A program made the position numbers and the translations under genes. From contig NZ_JAEULZ010000016.1 in the NCBI RefSeq assembly GCF_016793485.1, positions 219,837 through 283,836 on the forward strand: 64,000 bases of DNA, read 5' to 3'. A model generated the notes under the pieces. That model was given only the letters and a program-made list of their open reading frames with translations, searched no databases and was not told where the DNA came from. Positions 27,218-35,837 of this stretch are shown one piece after another; the stretch's first letter is position 1; each line of letters opens with the position of its first letter. This DNA is from Mesorhizobium sp. Its GTDB lineage: Bacteria; Pseudomonadota; Alphaproteobacteria; Rhizobiales; Rhizobiaceae.

Positions 27218-28738
27218 ATGCCCAGCGTTCGCCGGAATTCATACTTCAACGATCCCGCCTTCGCGCAGGCTGCGTCGAACCTCTCCGCGCTCTTTGAGCC
27301 GCCAAGCGGCGCCGACGCAGCTGGCTGGGCGACAGCTAATGCCAAGCGCGAAGAAGCCAAGCGTCTACAGGACTACTACGATTATCAGCGCAATCCGGGA
27401 TGGGACCGCGAGACGTCCGACCGCATGGGCGTCGGCGCTGGCGCATTCCAGCCGAACCAATCCTATTACTCGGTCGACCAGGGCAATGCGACATCGCGAG
27501 CCAACAACGCCGCCGACAATGCCCGCGCCCTCCAGCAGACCGAAATCACGTCGCTTACCGATCTCTTCAAGCCGGTCAGTGAAGACGCCGTGCGCCCCGA
27601 AATTCCGGCCGATGTTGCGGGCCGTCTCGGCGTCGATCGCGCGCTGCCGGCTGTCCAGGGCAATCGCTCGCCGCTCTCGGAAACCGAGTGGAAAGCGGCG
27701 CAGGGCGATCGTCTCCTTTCTGACGACCAGATTCTGGATTTGATCGTCGGCGCCGAAACTCCGGTCCAGGCTATCGGCGAAGATGGCCGCGGGCGCTTCA
27801 TGTCGCCGGGCGCCGCCGTGCGCACCGGCGCGCAGCCCTACGAAAAGCCTTCCGATGCAAAGTTCGATAACTACCTCGCCGTTGGTCCTGACGGGAACGA
27901 GAAGCGATTTCTCGGCTACGTCGGCGATGATGGCAGGATTTTTGACGCCGATACGCGCCAACCCGTCCCACGTGTGGTCCGGAAAGAATCCACCGGTGGC
28001 GGCATGTCTTTCGAAACCGACGGGCAGGGCGGGATCAAGCTCAGCACCGGGAATGCAGCAGGCCTGACGACGTCGCGCGTTGGCGATCTGCAGCGCCAGG
28101 AAACGGAAAACACCCGCGCCGTCGCAGAACTTACAACGCTTTTTGACACCCTGCGTCCTGACGACTTGGGCGTAGCAGGCAACGTGAACGAACTGCTCAC
28201 CGACTACGGGGCCCAGATGTTCCCGACGCTGGCACGCCCTGACGTCGCCGGCACGCGTGCTCAGCTCGGCGCAACGACGCAGGGAATTGCCCGCGCCATC
28301 ATGCAAGACGAGCGACTTTCCGACAGCGACCGCCGCGCGGTCGAGCAGCTTATGGTCAGTCGCGGGTTCGACGAGTCGCTGGCCGGCGCGCGCGCCAAAC
28401 TTTCGACACTGATCGCTATGTCGGCGTATCGCGCCAAATATGCCAACACGGTTCGATCCGGCGGAGAGCGTCTGCCGCCGCTGGATCGCGCAATGCTGGG
28501 ACGTCTGGTCGATGAAAACGCGATCTCGCCTGCCGTCGCGCAGTCTTATGCAGAAACCGTCCTGTCCCGCACACCCCACTCACCAAATAGCGCGCTGCCG
28601 GGCGTCGATATTCAGCAAGGCGTGGACGCAGTCACTGGCGACGGCATTCGCAGCGTGGGCTCTGTCGACGAGGCGATGCAACTGCCGTCCGGCACCAAAT
28701 TTCGGACACCGGATGGTCGTGTGAAGGTGAGGCCGTAA
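27218..28738 (+). CDS. Phage-structural-type protein, 506 residues
   Basis: A hydrophilic protein of 506 residues with no membrane segment. It starts at ATG 27218 behind GAGG and ends immediately before the next ATG (TAAATG). Sequence features are short aromatic motifs near the N-terminus (SYFNDPAFAQAASNLSALF), a repeated QTEITSLTDLF / ELTTLFDTL type segment, and a helical C-terminal half. The composition and position before an ejection-type protein resemble internal virion proteins of podovirus-like phages, but I cannot name a family. Confidence 0.5.
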   Translation: MPSVRRNSYFNDPAFAQAASNLSALFEPPSGADAAGWATANAKREEAKRLQDYYDYQRNPGWDRETSDRMGVGAGAFQPNQSYYSVDQGNATSRANNAADNARALQQTEITSLTDLFKPVSEDAVRPEIPADVAGRLGVDRALPAVQGNRSPLSETEWKAAQGDRLLSDDQILDLIVGAETPVQAIGEDGRGRFMSPGAAVRTGAQPYEKPSDAKFDNYLAVGPDGNEKRFLGYVGDDGRIFDADTRQPVPRVVRKESTGGGMSFETDGQGGIKLSTGNAAGLTTSRVGDLQRQETENTRAVAELTTLFDTLRPDDLGVAGNVNELLTDYGAQMFPTLARPDVAGTRAQLGATTQGIARAIMQDERLSDSDRRAVEQLMVSRGFDESLAGARAKLSTLIAMSAYRAKYANTVRSGGERLPPLDRAMLGRLVDENAISPAVAQSYAETVLSRTPHSPNSALPGVDIQQGVDAVTGDGIRSVGSVDEAMQLPSGTKFRTPDGRVKVRP

Positions 28739-31700
28739 ATGGATACCCTCCCGACAACCTTCGGGCAGAAGCGACCACGCGACGCATGGGACCAGTTCCC
28801 CGACGCGCCGGCAAACGCGTCCGCCTCGCCGTCCGCCGGCGATGAGTGGTCGCGGTTCCCCGACGCGGCCCCCGTAGCTGCCGCTGCACAGTCGCCGGCA
28901 ATAGCGCAGCCAGCGCAGTCGGCGACGCCTCCCGCTGCGCGGCCGGCGCCCGTTGAGGACACGATCGGCGACAAGTCCATCCGCACATCTGCAGGAGTGC
29001 TCGGCGCGCCCGTCGACGCGATGAATTCAGTTCTGGACCTGATCGGCATTCCGACCAGCGAAGCCCCGCTTTTCGGTTCGAAGTCTATCGAAGGTATGAT
29101 GACGTCAGCATCCGGCTCGCGGGAAAGCCGCGATATCGCCGCAACCGCTCCCGGCGTCACCCAGGACGGCGGCGCGCCGCTGGGCCAGCGGGCGTATGAA
29201 TCGTTTCTCAACACGCCGAAAGCCACAGAGATTTTCTTTACCAAGAATTACGGGCCGGAAGGGCAGGGCTGGTATCGGCTGGCCGATCGCTTCGGCAATC
29301 CGACCGAGCGTTATGTTACGCGCGGCGAAGACGGCAGTGAAACGCTGTTCAATCCGCCCGGCATCGATCTTGGCGATATCGTCGGCATGATCGGCGGCGC
29401 GCCGGATCTCGCTGGCGCTGTCGCAGGCGGCGCAGCGTCTGTCCCGGCATACGCAGGCGGCCCGGTTACAGGCATTCCGGCATCTGCCGCCCTGTCATCG
29501 CTCGGCGCGCAGATGGTCGGCGAGAGTGTCGGTCGATTCTTCCCGGAGAATCGCGAGGCCGAACCAAGCATTGCCGACGATGTCTTGCCTCGAGCCGGCG
29601 GCGAAGCTCTGGCTGATACCGTGCTCGGCGTCGCCACTGGCGGCGCTGCGAAGCTCGGCACGGCCGTAGTAAACAAGGCTCGTGCGCCGTTCGCCCGTTC
29701 CGCATCTGATCCGATGGCGCGGGAGTTCCGCGCGGCTGCGGATCGGCTCGAGCAAGAGGGTTACGACATCGCGCCGTTGCCGTCCGAAAGCGGTGCTGGT
29801 GGTTTCGTGCCTCGCGCCGAGGGCTTTCTGGAAAAGCTGCCTGGTTCCGCGGAGAAGATGCGGCAATATCGCGAGGGCGGCGATCAGGCGATCGCGCGTT
29901 TCCAGGGCGATCTCGCTGGCGACGTTGACCCCACCGAAGTCGGTCGCAACGTTGTTGGTGAGCTGTCCACGCAGCGCAAGAATTTGACGATCGATCGCGA
30001 GCAGGCACTGCAGCGTTCCGACGAACTGATGCAAGCGCTGGAGCGAGGTTTAACCGAGCGCCAAGGCCCACGGATGAGCACGGAAGCGGCAGGCCAGCAG
30101 ACGCGGGCCGGGCTCGACCGTGCTCGCGGCGAATTCCAGAATGAAGCGCGCCGCCTGTACGATGCGGCCCGCGATTCGCCTGGCGGCCGCGATGCCATCG
30201 TAGACATGGGCCCGGTCCGCGAACAGGTCGACCGAATTCGCGCTGCGCTGCCCCCGTCCGCCGCCGGCGGACCGAGCACGCAGTTCGCGCCGGAAGGTCT
30301 GACTCGGCTGCTTGGCGGCGTTGATGAGATCGCCGATACGATGACGTTGGACCAGGCGCGCCAGATGCGCACGCTGGTTTCCGACGCGATCGACGATCGG
30401 AACATTCTGCCGGGCGTGCCAGAGCGCTATCTCGGCGAGCTGCGCCAGTCGCTCACGCGAGCCATAGACGGCAGTGTCGACCGCGTGCAGGATCCCACGC
30501 TGCGCGATGCGCTGGGCGCGGCCAACACCTACTATCGTGAAAACGTCGACCGCTTCAGCCGGAAAGGCGTCGCCGAAGCCTATCGGCCCGACACCAGCGC
30601 CGGCTTCGTAGAAGACAACAACCTCGTGGCGCGGCTGCTTTCCGGCCGTGGCAAGCCCGGTGTCATCCGCGAGACGCGCGATCTTATGGGCGCCAACAGC
30701 CCAGAATGGGCCGCGACGCGTCGCAATGCGATCGAGCAAATTCTTGACGCCGGCCGCGATCAGACGCGCTCTGGCCGCCGCGTCGTCAACGTTGATGGCC
30801 TAGTCGCGAAGCTGAACGCGCTCGATGACGAGGCTGTTTCCGAACTCTTCGGCGTCGGTGACGCGCAGCAACTCCGCAACCTTGCGGCCGACATATCTAA
30901 CCGTTCGAAATATCTCGATGCCGACGCGCTGTCGCAGAACGGCTCGCCGAACATCTTGCTGCAGCTTCAGGCAGCCGCACGCGCCGACGAACAGATCGCG
31001 CGGGACTTCCGCAACAATGTCGTGGCGCCGTTCCTGCGCGGCGAAGACGGAGCGGCGGCGAAAATGCAGTCGGCCGAGCTTGTGCCGTGGCTTTATCGCC
31101 GAGCGTCTCCAGATGAGGCAACCGCGGTCATGTCCCGTTTGCCTGCACCGATGCGCCAGGAAGTCGAGCGCGGCGTCGTTGCGGACATCATCGAAAGCGC
31201 GATTTCGAAGAACCGTGGCGATCTCGGCGCGGTGCGCCGGCTCGTGATCGAGGAAGCAAACCCGGCCGACAGCAATGGGATTGCTGAGCTACTCGGTGCC
31301 GGCAAGGACACCGCCAGCCGCCAGCAGGCCGCGCGGGTCAATGCGCTTCTGTCTCCCGAAAGCCGTCAGGCTCTGCGCGATCTGGCGCTGATCACGGCGA
31401 AGCGCCAGGAGCGCGACGCGACAACCGCGGCGATTGGCGGTCTGGCGGCCGGCGCCGCCGTCACCAACATCATCTCGAAACCGTCCACGGCGCTGCATGG
31501 CGCAATCATCGCACGCGGGCTTGCGCAGCTCATCACGACGCCCGCATTCCGCAACTGGGTGACGAACACGAAGCAGTTTCGCCCGAGCGTCGCCGGCCAG
31601 GCTCAGACAATCGCGGTTGCTCCCACGGTTGCCGGTATTGCCTCCGGCGCGCTCGGCGAAAACCAGGACGTACAGACGGCTTTACAGTGGCTGAACGAGG

Positions 31701-31819
31701 GGCTTTCCCAAGTCGACGAGGCCGGCAAACGCGTCTCTCGGCCTCCGTCTGGTGCAAAGTCCTGGGAAGATTATTTCGGCGGCGATGAGTTGATGGACGC
31801 GATCGGCGGCCGCAGATGA
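28739..31819 (+). CDS. Large internal-virion / DNA-ejection-type protein
   Basis: A 1026-residue protein. The N-terminus carries two 'W-x-x-FPDA' motifs (DAWDQFPDAP at residues 15-24 and DEWSRFPDAA at about 35-44) in an Ala/Pro-rich linker. This pattern is common at the start of phage internal-core and ejection proteins. A Gly/Ala-rich hydrophobic region follows (about residues 210-330: IVGMIGGAPDLAGAVAGGAAS...), which could insert in a membrane. Then come long amphipathic helices and, near residue 900, a second Ala/Gly-rich hydrophobic stretch. No lysozyme or transglycosylase active site is seen. It is the longest gene of the element. Its stop overlaps the next start (ATGA). Confidence 0.55.
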   Translation: MDTLPTTFGQKRPRDAWDQFPDAPANASASPSAGDEWSRFPDAAPVAAAAQSPAIAQPAQSATPPAARPAPVEDTIGDKSIRTSAGVLGAPVDAMNSVLDLIGIPTSEAPLFGSKSIEGMMTSASGSRESRDIAATAPGVTQDGGAPLGQRAYESFLNTPKATEIFFTKNYGPEGQGWYRLADRFGNPTERYVTRGEDGSETLFNPPGIDLGDIVGMIGGAPDLAGAVAGGAASVPAYAGGPVTGIPASAALSSLGAQMVGESVGRFFPENREAEPSIADDVLPRAGGEALADTVLGVATGGAAKLGTAVVNKARAPFARSASDPMAREFRAAADRLEQEGYDIAPLPSESGAGGFVPRAEGFLEKLPGSAEKMRQYREGGDQAIARFQGDLAGDVDPTEVGRNVVGELSTQRKNLTIDREQALQRSDELMQALERGLTERQGPRMSTEAAGQQTRAGLDRARGEFQNEARRLYDAARDSPGGRDAIVDMGPVREQVDRIRAALPPSAAGGPSTQFAPEGLTRLLGGVDEIADTMTLDQARQMRTLVSDAIDDRNILPGVPERYLGELRQSLTRAIDGSVDRVQDPTLRDALGAANTYYRENVDRFSRKGVAEAYRPDTSAGFVEDNNLVARLLSGRGKPGVIRETRDLMGANSPEWAATRRNAIEQILDAGRDQTRSGRRVVNVDGLVAKLNALDDEAVSELFGVGDAQQLRNLAADISNRSKYLDADALSQNGSPNILLQLQAAARADEQIARDFRNNVVAPFLRGEDGAAAKMQSAELVPWLYRRASPDEATAVMSRLPAPMRQEVERGVVADIIESAISKNRGDLGAVRRLVIEEANPADSNGIAELLGAGKDTASRQQAARVNALLSPESRQALRDLALITAKRQERDATTAAIGGLAAGAAVTNIISKPSTALHGAIIARGLAQLITTPAFRNWVTNTKQFRPSVAGQAQTIAVAPTVAGIASGALGENQDVQTALQWLNEGLSQVDEAGKRVSRPPSGAKSWEDYFGGDELMDAIGGRR

Positions 31820-32082
31820 CGGCGGTATATGAAGCTCGACCTGGCAAGGTCCGCGAATACAAGGGCCAGCGGTATCTCTGCACCGCAATTGAGCCCTACA
31901 CGCGCCGCGACGGCGCCGAAAGCGCAGTCGCAGTCTGGCGGTCAAACTGCGCCGAATGCGGCGCGAAGTTTCACTACAAGACCACGTGCCGCTTCATGCG
32001 GTTTCAGCCGAACAGGCGATGCACGAAGCACCGACGACCCGGCTCCGCAGTCTCAGTCGCTGCTCTCGCATCTCGACACTAA
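31816..32082 (+). CDS. Small putative zinc-ribbon protein
   Basis: An 88-residue protein with CAECGAKFHYKTTCRFMRFQPNRRCTKH: a CxxC pair followed by Cys and Cys-x-x-His that could bind one zinc. The start overlaps the stop of the large protein, so it is translationally coupled. The alternative frame from 31829 has no such pattern. Role unknown; probably the last gene of the late block. Confidence 0.55.
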   Translation: MTAVYEARPGKVREYKGQRYLCTAIEPYTRRDGAESAVAVWRSNCAECGAKFHYKTTCRFMRFQPNRRCTKHRRPGSAVSVAALASRH

Positions 32083-32133
32083 CTGCATGTTCTGATTTCC
32101 TTCCGATACGAACACATAAGGCCGGCTGATATT

Positions 32134-32955
32134 GTGAATCGCTACGTCGACAGTGGAATCCCAGTCATCCTGGGTTTGAACCTGGGCGAAGACATTGGGC
32201 ATGCCGTCGTGGCTTCGGGCCAAGTGTTCGGGGTTGCGCCGCAAGCCGACCAACTACCGACGAATCCTACAAGGGCCGAGTTTTGTTCCGCCTTCTACGT
32301 TAACGACGATCAGCAAGGGCCAAATCTTCGCATGCAATTGAAGGCGCCGGCGTCACATGGCGAGACGGACTACAGCGTCGAAGATGTAACATTTCTCATT
32401 ATCCCCCTCCCCGACAAAGTATTCGTGCCGGCAGAGAAGGCCGAAGCTTTCGCTTGGGATTTGCTACGCACACACGGAACACAATGGGAAAATCTGAAGG
32501 CCGATTACGCCAACGATTTGGGGACTTCAGTCGGCGTCGGTGACGTGTTCGTCGAAGCGCTCAATGACAACACGGTCATAGCTCGCACCTATTTGACCTA
32601 TGGCTGGAAGTACAAGCATAGACTTCTCCGCAATAGACTGAAAGATCCCGTTCACGAAGCGGCACGCGCAACCGAACTGCCTCGGTATGTGTGGGTCACC
32701 GAGTTCGGCACCCTTGCTTCTTTTTCCGAGCCAAAGTTCCAGCGACGGATCTTCGCTCACTGTGTTGTTGACGCGACGGCGAAAAGCATGGGCGACGACA
32801 GTCGCCTGTTCTTCCACGCGCCGGGAATCGTTATTTCCCGCGTGCACGATGCGGCGAACCCCAATGGGCCTTATACGCAGCACACGATCGTTATAGAGGA
32901 CGATCAGGCCTACTACCCGAAGCTTCGGGGAAATCTCGATTTCGCCGGATATTAA
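32134..32955 (+). CDS. Hypothetical protein, possible peptidase-like remnant
   Basis: A 273-residue frame starting at GTG 32134. Its N-terminus, YVDSGIPVILGLNLGEDIGHAVVASGQVFG, resembles the second half of a papain/C39-like fold (the 'GxPV...GHAV' His strand). The catalytic Cys that should come first is absent. Upstream, the same frame reads without stop only back to 32080, and no clear ribosome site is seen. The gene may be an N-terminally truncated copy. Cargo position beside attR is typical for accessory genes of such elements. I claim no function. Confidence 0.5.
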   Translation: MNRYVDSGIPVILGLNLGEDIGHAVVASGQVFGVAPQADQLPTNPTRAEFCSAFYVNDDQQGPNLRMQLKAPASHGETDYSVEDVTFLIIPLPDKVFVPAEKAEAFAWDLLRTHGTQWENLKADYANDLGTSVGVGDVFVEALNDNTVIARTYLTYGWKYKHRLLRNRLKDPVHEAARATELPRYVWVTEFGTLASFSEPKFQRRIFAHCVVDATAKSMGDDSRLFFHAPGIVISRVHDAANPNGPYTQHTIVIEDDQAYYPKLRGNLDFAGY

Positions 32956-32960
32956 TTCGC

Positions 32961-32980
32961 TGCTGCCCCGGTGCTGCCCG
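32961..32980. repeat. Right integrase arm-type repeats (tandem)
   Basis: TGCTGCCCC and TGCTGCCCG start at 32961 and 32972, the same 11-base spacing and orientation as at 18081-18100. They lie 63 bases inside attR. This placement on both arms matches P and P' arm sites of P4/lambda-type integrases. Confidence 0.6.
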
Positions 32981-32989
32981 CACAAAAGC

Positions 32990-33017
32990 AAAAGGCCGGA
33001 CGTTGATCCGGCCTTTT
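32990..33017. terminator. Terminator brought in by the element next to attR
   Basis: AAAAGGCCGGA / TCCGGCCTTTT, an 11-bp stem with a six-base loop. It ends transcripts of the element's last gene on the plus strand. On the minus strand it replaces the tRNA-Gly terminator that insertion displaced to 17873-17897. Confidence 0.7.
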
Positions 33018-33042
33018 CGCAACTGCTTAATTTCCTTGAGGA

Positions 33043-33090
33043 AATTGGAGCGGGTGAAGCGATTCGAACGCTCGACCCCAACCTTGGCAA
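33043..33090. repeat. attR, 48-bp direct repeat with attL
   Basis: Identical to 17910-17957. This copy restores the intact tRNA-Gly gene, with the 3' half supplied by the element. Confidence 0.88.
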
Positions 33091-33120
33091 GGTTGTGCTC
33101 TACCCCTGAGCTACACCCGC
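33046..33120 (-). tRNA. tRNA-Gly (GCC)
   Basis: On the minus strand the gene reads GCGGGTG for the acceptor, a D arm with AGCTCAGGGGTAGAGC, and an anticodon arm CAACC-TTGCCAA-GGTTG with anticodon GCC at 33088-33086. The T arm contains GTTCGAATC, followed by CACCCGC, a T discriminator and encoded CCA. All stems pair. The element is integrated in its 3' half and has kept the gene functional. Confidence 0.95.
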
Positions 33121-33317
33121 TCGCGCGGCCCTGACCAGACGTCGGGACCGCAAGCCGCGCCTATATGACCGAAGAGACTTGTGAATGCAACAGGGAAAAA
33201 TGAGGGTCGTTCGTGCTTCGAACAAGCCTTCATCAGGGTGAACTGACTGCTCGATCTTGTCCCGCGAGCAGGTTTCGCCTTAAAGGGATCGCCATCCTTG
33301 CAGGAACTTGGGCGGAT

Positions 33318-33815
33318 ATGCCGAAGACAACAGAAGAACTGCTCGACTATCTGGATGCGCTCGGCATCAGGACGACGACCGTCCGGCACGCGCCGCTCTT
33401 CACGGTGGCCGACTCCCAGGCGCTACGGGGCGAGATTCCTGGTGGGCACACGAAAAACCTGTTCCTCAAGGACAAGAAGGACAATTATTTCCTGGTGACG
33501 GTCGAGGAAGATGCCGAGATCGACCTGAAGCAAATCCATCACGTCATCGGGGCGGCGAGCCGCGTTTCCTTCGGCCGGCCGGAGGCGCTCATGGACCTTC
33601 TCGGCGTCATTCCGGGCGCGGTCACCGCCTTCGGTCTGGTCAATGACGACGCGGGGCGAGTAAGGTTCGTCATCGACGCGGCGCTGATGGAACACGGGAC
33701 GATCAACGCGCACCCGCTGACCAACGAGGCCACGACATCCATAGCCGCCGAGGACCTGATGGCGTTTGTCCGGGCGACCGGGCATGAGCCTGCCATCTTG
33801 AAAGTCTCGGCCTGA
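33318..33815 (+). CDS. Ala-tRNA(Pro) deacylase, ProXp-ala/YbaK family
   Basis: A 165-residue trans-editing protein of the YbaK/ProX fold. Motifs TTVRHAPLFTVADSQ, GGHTKNLFLKDKK (with the conserved Lys) and GAVTAFGLVNDD match the Caulobacter-type ProXp-ala, which removes alanine wrongly attached to tRNA-Pro. The start at ATG 33318 removes a non-conserved extension to 33213. It is the first chromosomal gene after the element and is followed 45 bases later by the thioredoxin-like gene. Confidence 0.85.
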   Translation: MPKTTEELLDYLDALGIRTTTVRHAPLFTVADSQALRGEIPGGHTKNLFLKDKKDNYFLVTVEEDAEIDLKQIHHVIGAASRVSFGRPEALMDLLGVIPGAVTAFGLVNDDAGRVRFVIDAALMEHGTINAHPLTNEATTSIAAEDLMAFVRATGHEPAILKVSA

Positions 33816-33860
33816 TCGCCACATGCTGGCCCATCGCGGCCCGATACTCGGAAGATTGAG

Positions 33861-34835
33861 ATGAGTGACAACGGAAATCCTTTCGGCGGCATGGGCGGCC
33901 AATATTCGACCAGCGTGAGCTATGGGGCGCCCGCGCCAGCAAATGGTGCTGCGCCATCCGCGCCGCTGGAGGTCAAGGACGTGACGACTGCGGGCTTTGC
34001 AGTCGACGTGATCCAGGAGTCACGCAAGCTTCCCGTGCTGGTCGATTTCTGGGCGCCGTGGTGCGGACCCTGCAAACAGCTGCAGCCGGCGCTTGAGCGC
34101 GTCGTGGCGGCCGCCAGGGGTGCGGTGAAGCTCGTCAAGATGAACATCGACGAGCATCCGGCGATCGCCGGCCAGCTCGGCATCCAATCCATCCCCGCGG
34201 TCATCGCCTTCCGCAACGGCCAGCCTGTCGACGGCTTCATGGGCGCTGTTCCGGAAAGCCAGATTCGCGATTTCATCGAAAAGCTGGTCGGGAAAGATGG
34301 GGGGGCGCCGCAGATCGCGGAGGCGATCGCTGCGGCTGGCGAGGCGCGCGCGGCGGGTGATCTGCAGACGGCAGCCGGAATCTTTGATGCAATCTTGCAG
34401 GAGCAGCCCGAAAACATCGATGCGCTGGCGGGCCTGGCCGACATTCTGTTCGAGGTCGGCGATTCCGCGGCAGCCGAAGAGGCGCTCGCGCGCGTTCCGG
34501 TAGACAAGCAGGATGCTCCGGCGATAGCGGCGGTACGCGCCAAAATCGATCTTGCCAAGGAGGCCGCCAGCCTCGGAGACGCCGCCGCATTTGAGCGCAG
34601 GCTTGCCGAAGATCCGAAAGACCATCAGGCGCGCTTCGACCTTGCCATGGTCTTGAACGCCCAGGGAAAGCGGGACGAAGCGGCGGACAACCTGCTCGCC
34701 ATTATCAAGGCTGATCGCACCTGGAATGACGATGGCGCGCGCGCGCAACTGCTGAAGTTCTTTGAGGCGTGGGGCATGACCGATGATGCAACGCTTGCGG
34801 CCCGCCGCAAGCTTTCGTCGGTTCTTTTCTCGTAG
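33861..34835 (+). CDS. Thioredoxin-TPR protein, CnoX/YbbN-like
   Basis: A 324-residue protein with an N-terminal disordered Gly/Ala segment, a thioredoxin domain (about residues 36-145) with the intact active site WCGPC near residue 70, and TPR-like C-terminal repeats. This is the CnoX (YbbN) layout: a holdase that protects proteins from oxidation and passes them to GroEL. Unlike E. coli CnoX (SxxC), the alphaproteobacterial form keeps both cysteines and can have redox activity. It forms a run with the LON-domain and Trm112-like genes in the same direction. Confidence 0.88.
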   Translation: MSDNGNPFGGMGGQYSTSVSYGAPAPANGAAPSAPLEVKDVTTAGFAVDVIQESRKLPVLVDFWAPWCGPCKQLQPALERVVAAARGAVKLVKMNIDEHPAIAGQLGIQSIPAVIAFRNGQPVDGFMGAVPESQIRDFIEKLVGKDGGAPQIAEAIAAAGEARAAGDLQTAAGIFDAILQEQPENIDALAGLADILFEVGDSAAAEEALARVPVDKQDAPAIAAVRAKIDLAKEAASLGDAAAFERRLAEDPKDHQARFDLAMVLNAQGKRDEAADNLLAIIKADRTWNDDGARAQLLKFFEAWGMTDDATLAARRKLSSVLFS

Positions 34836-34918
34836 GGACAGCCTAGGCCGTCTTGAGAAAGGGCGGAACAGGCCCAGATTAACCTGCGGGACAAGAGCGC
34901 CGAAGATCGGAGCAGCCA

Positions 34919-35587
34919 GTGCAGGCAGGAAATGTCAATTATCGGCGGCAGGCGGATCTGCCGGAGGCCATATCGGTCTTTCCGCTGTCAGGTGCGCTTC
35001 TGCTGCCGGGTGGGCGCCTTCCGCTCAATATCTTCGAGCCCCGCTATCTGCAGATGATCGACGAGGCCATGAGCGGCGCGCGGCTGCTCGGCATGATCCA
35101 GCCGGGCTTTGACGGTGCAACGCGCGAGGATGGCGAGCCGGAGATCGTCAATGTGGGCTGCCTCGGCCGCATTACCTCGCTGACCGAGACCGGAGACGGG
35201 CGTTATATGATCGCGCTCCAGGGCGTGTGTCGTTTTCGCGTCGTGGAGGAACTGACTGTAAGAACACCGTTCCGGCAATGCCGCATCGCGTCTTTGCTGG
35301 CTGACCTCGACGAGGACCCCTCCGGTGCGCAGGTGAATCGGCCGGCGCTGCTCAGGACATTCCGGTCCTATCTCGAGGCCAACGACCTCGACGCGGATTG
35401 GCAGAGCGTCAGCCGCGCCGACAACGGCGTGCTGGTGAATGCCCTGTCGATGATGGCCCCTTACGGTCCCGCCGAAAAGCAGGCGCTGCTGGAGGCGCCG
35501 GACCTGAGGACGCGGGCCGAGACGCTGATCGCGCTGACTGAAATGGCGCTCGCGCGCGACGAGGATTTTGGATCAAGCCTGCAATAG
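34919..35587 (+). CDS. LON substrate-binding-domain protein
   Basis: A 222-residue stand-alone Lon N-terminal domain protein. The domain opens with [34 protein letters not shown] and contains [26 protein letters not shown]. No ATPase or protease part is present, which is normal for this family. The start is a GTG. Conserved next to the CnoX-like gene in Rhizobiales; the function is unclear, perhaps substrate recognition in protein quality control. Confidence 0.88.
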   Translation: MQAGNVNYRRQADLPEAISVFPLSGALLLPGGRLPLNIFEPRYLQMIDEAMSGARLLGMIQPGFDGATREDGEPEIVNVGCLGRITSLTETGDGRYMIALQGVCRFRVVEELTVRTPFRQCRIASLLADLDEDPSGAQVNRPALLRTFRSYLEANDLDADWQSVSRADNGVLVNALSMMAPYGPAEKQALLEAPDLRTRAETLIALTEMALARDEDFGSSLQ

Positions 35588-35597
35588 GAGGATGGGC

Positions 35598-35819
35598 ATG
35601 AGCGAGACAGAGCGCGTTTCCGGCATCGATGTGAAGATGCTCGAACTTCTGTCGTGCCCCCTGACCAAGGGGCCGCTCACCTGGGACGCGGAGCGTTGCG
35701 AACTCGTCTCCAGGGTGGCGCGTCTCGCCTACCCAGTTCGTGACGGCATTCCGGTCCTGCTGCCGTCGGAAGCGCGCAGCATCGATGCCAGCGAGAGCAT
35801 ACCGCCTGCACGGGAATGA
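35598..35819 (+). CDS. Trm112/YcaR-family small protein
   Basis: A 73-residue protein with [20 protein letters not shown] and [16 protein letters not shown], the Trm112 (UPF0434) pattern. Only one of the usual zinc-binding cysteine pairs is visible (LSCP, and a lone Cys in AERCEL), so metal binding is probably lost. The ATG at 35598 follows TAGGAGG closely. Family members act as small partners of methyltransferases, but no partner is encoded nearby. Convergent with dnaE2. Confidence 0.85.
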   Translation: MSETERVSGIDVKMLELLSCPLTKGPLTWDAERCELVSRVARLAYPVRDGIPVLLPSEARSIDASESIPPARE

Positions 35820-35837
35820 GCCGTTAAGGCGTGCCGC

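Noticed and set aside
31829-32095. Alternative 88-codon frame overlapping the zinc-ribbon gene
   Set aside because: The other frame starts by ATGA coupling and has the CxxC...CxxH pattern; this frame has neither.
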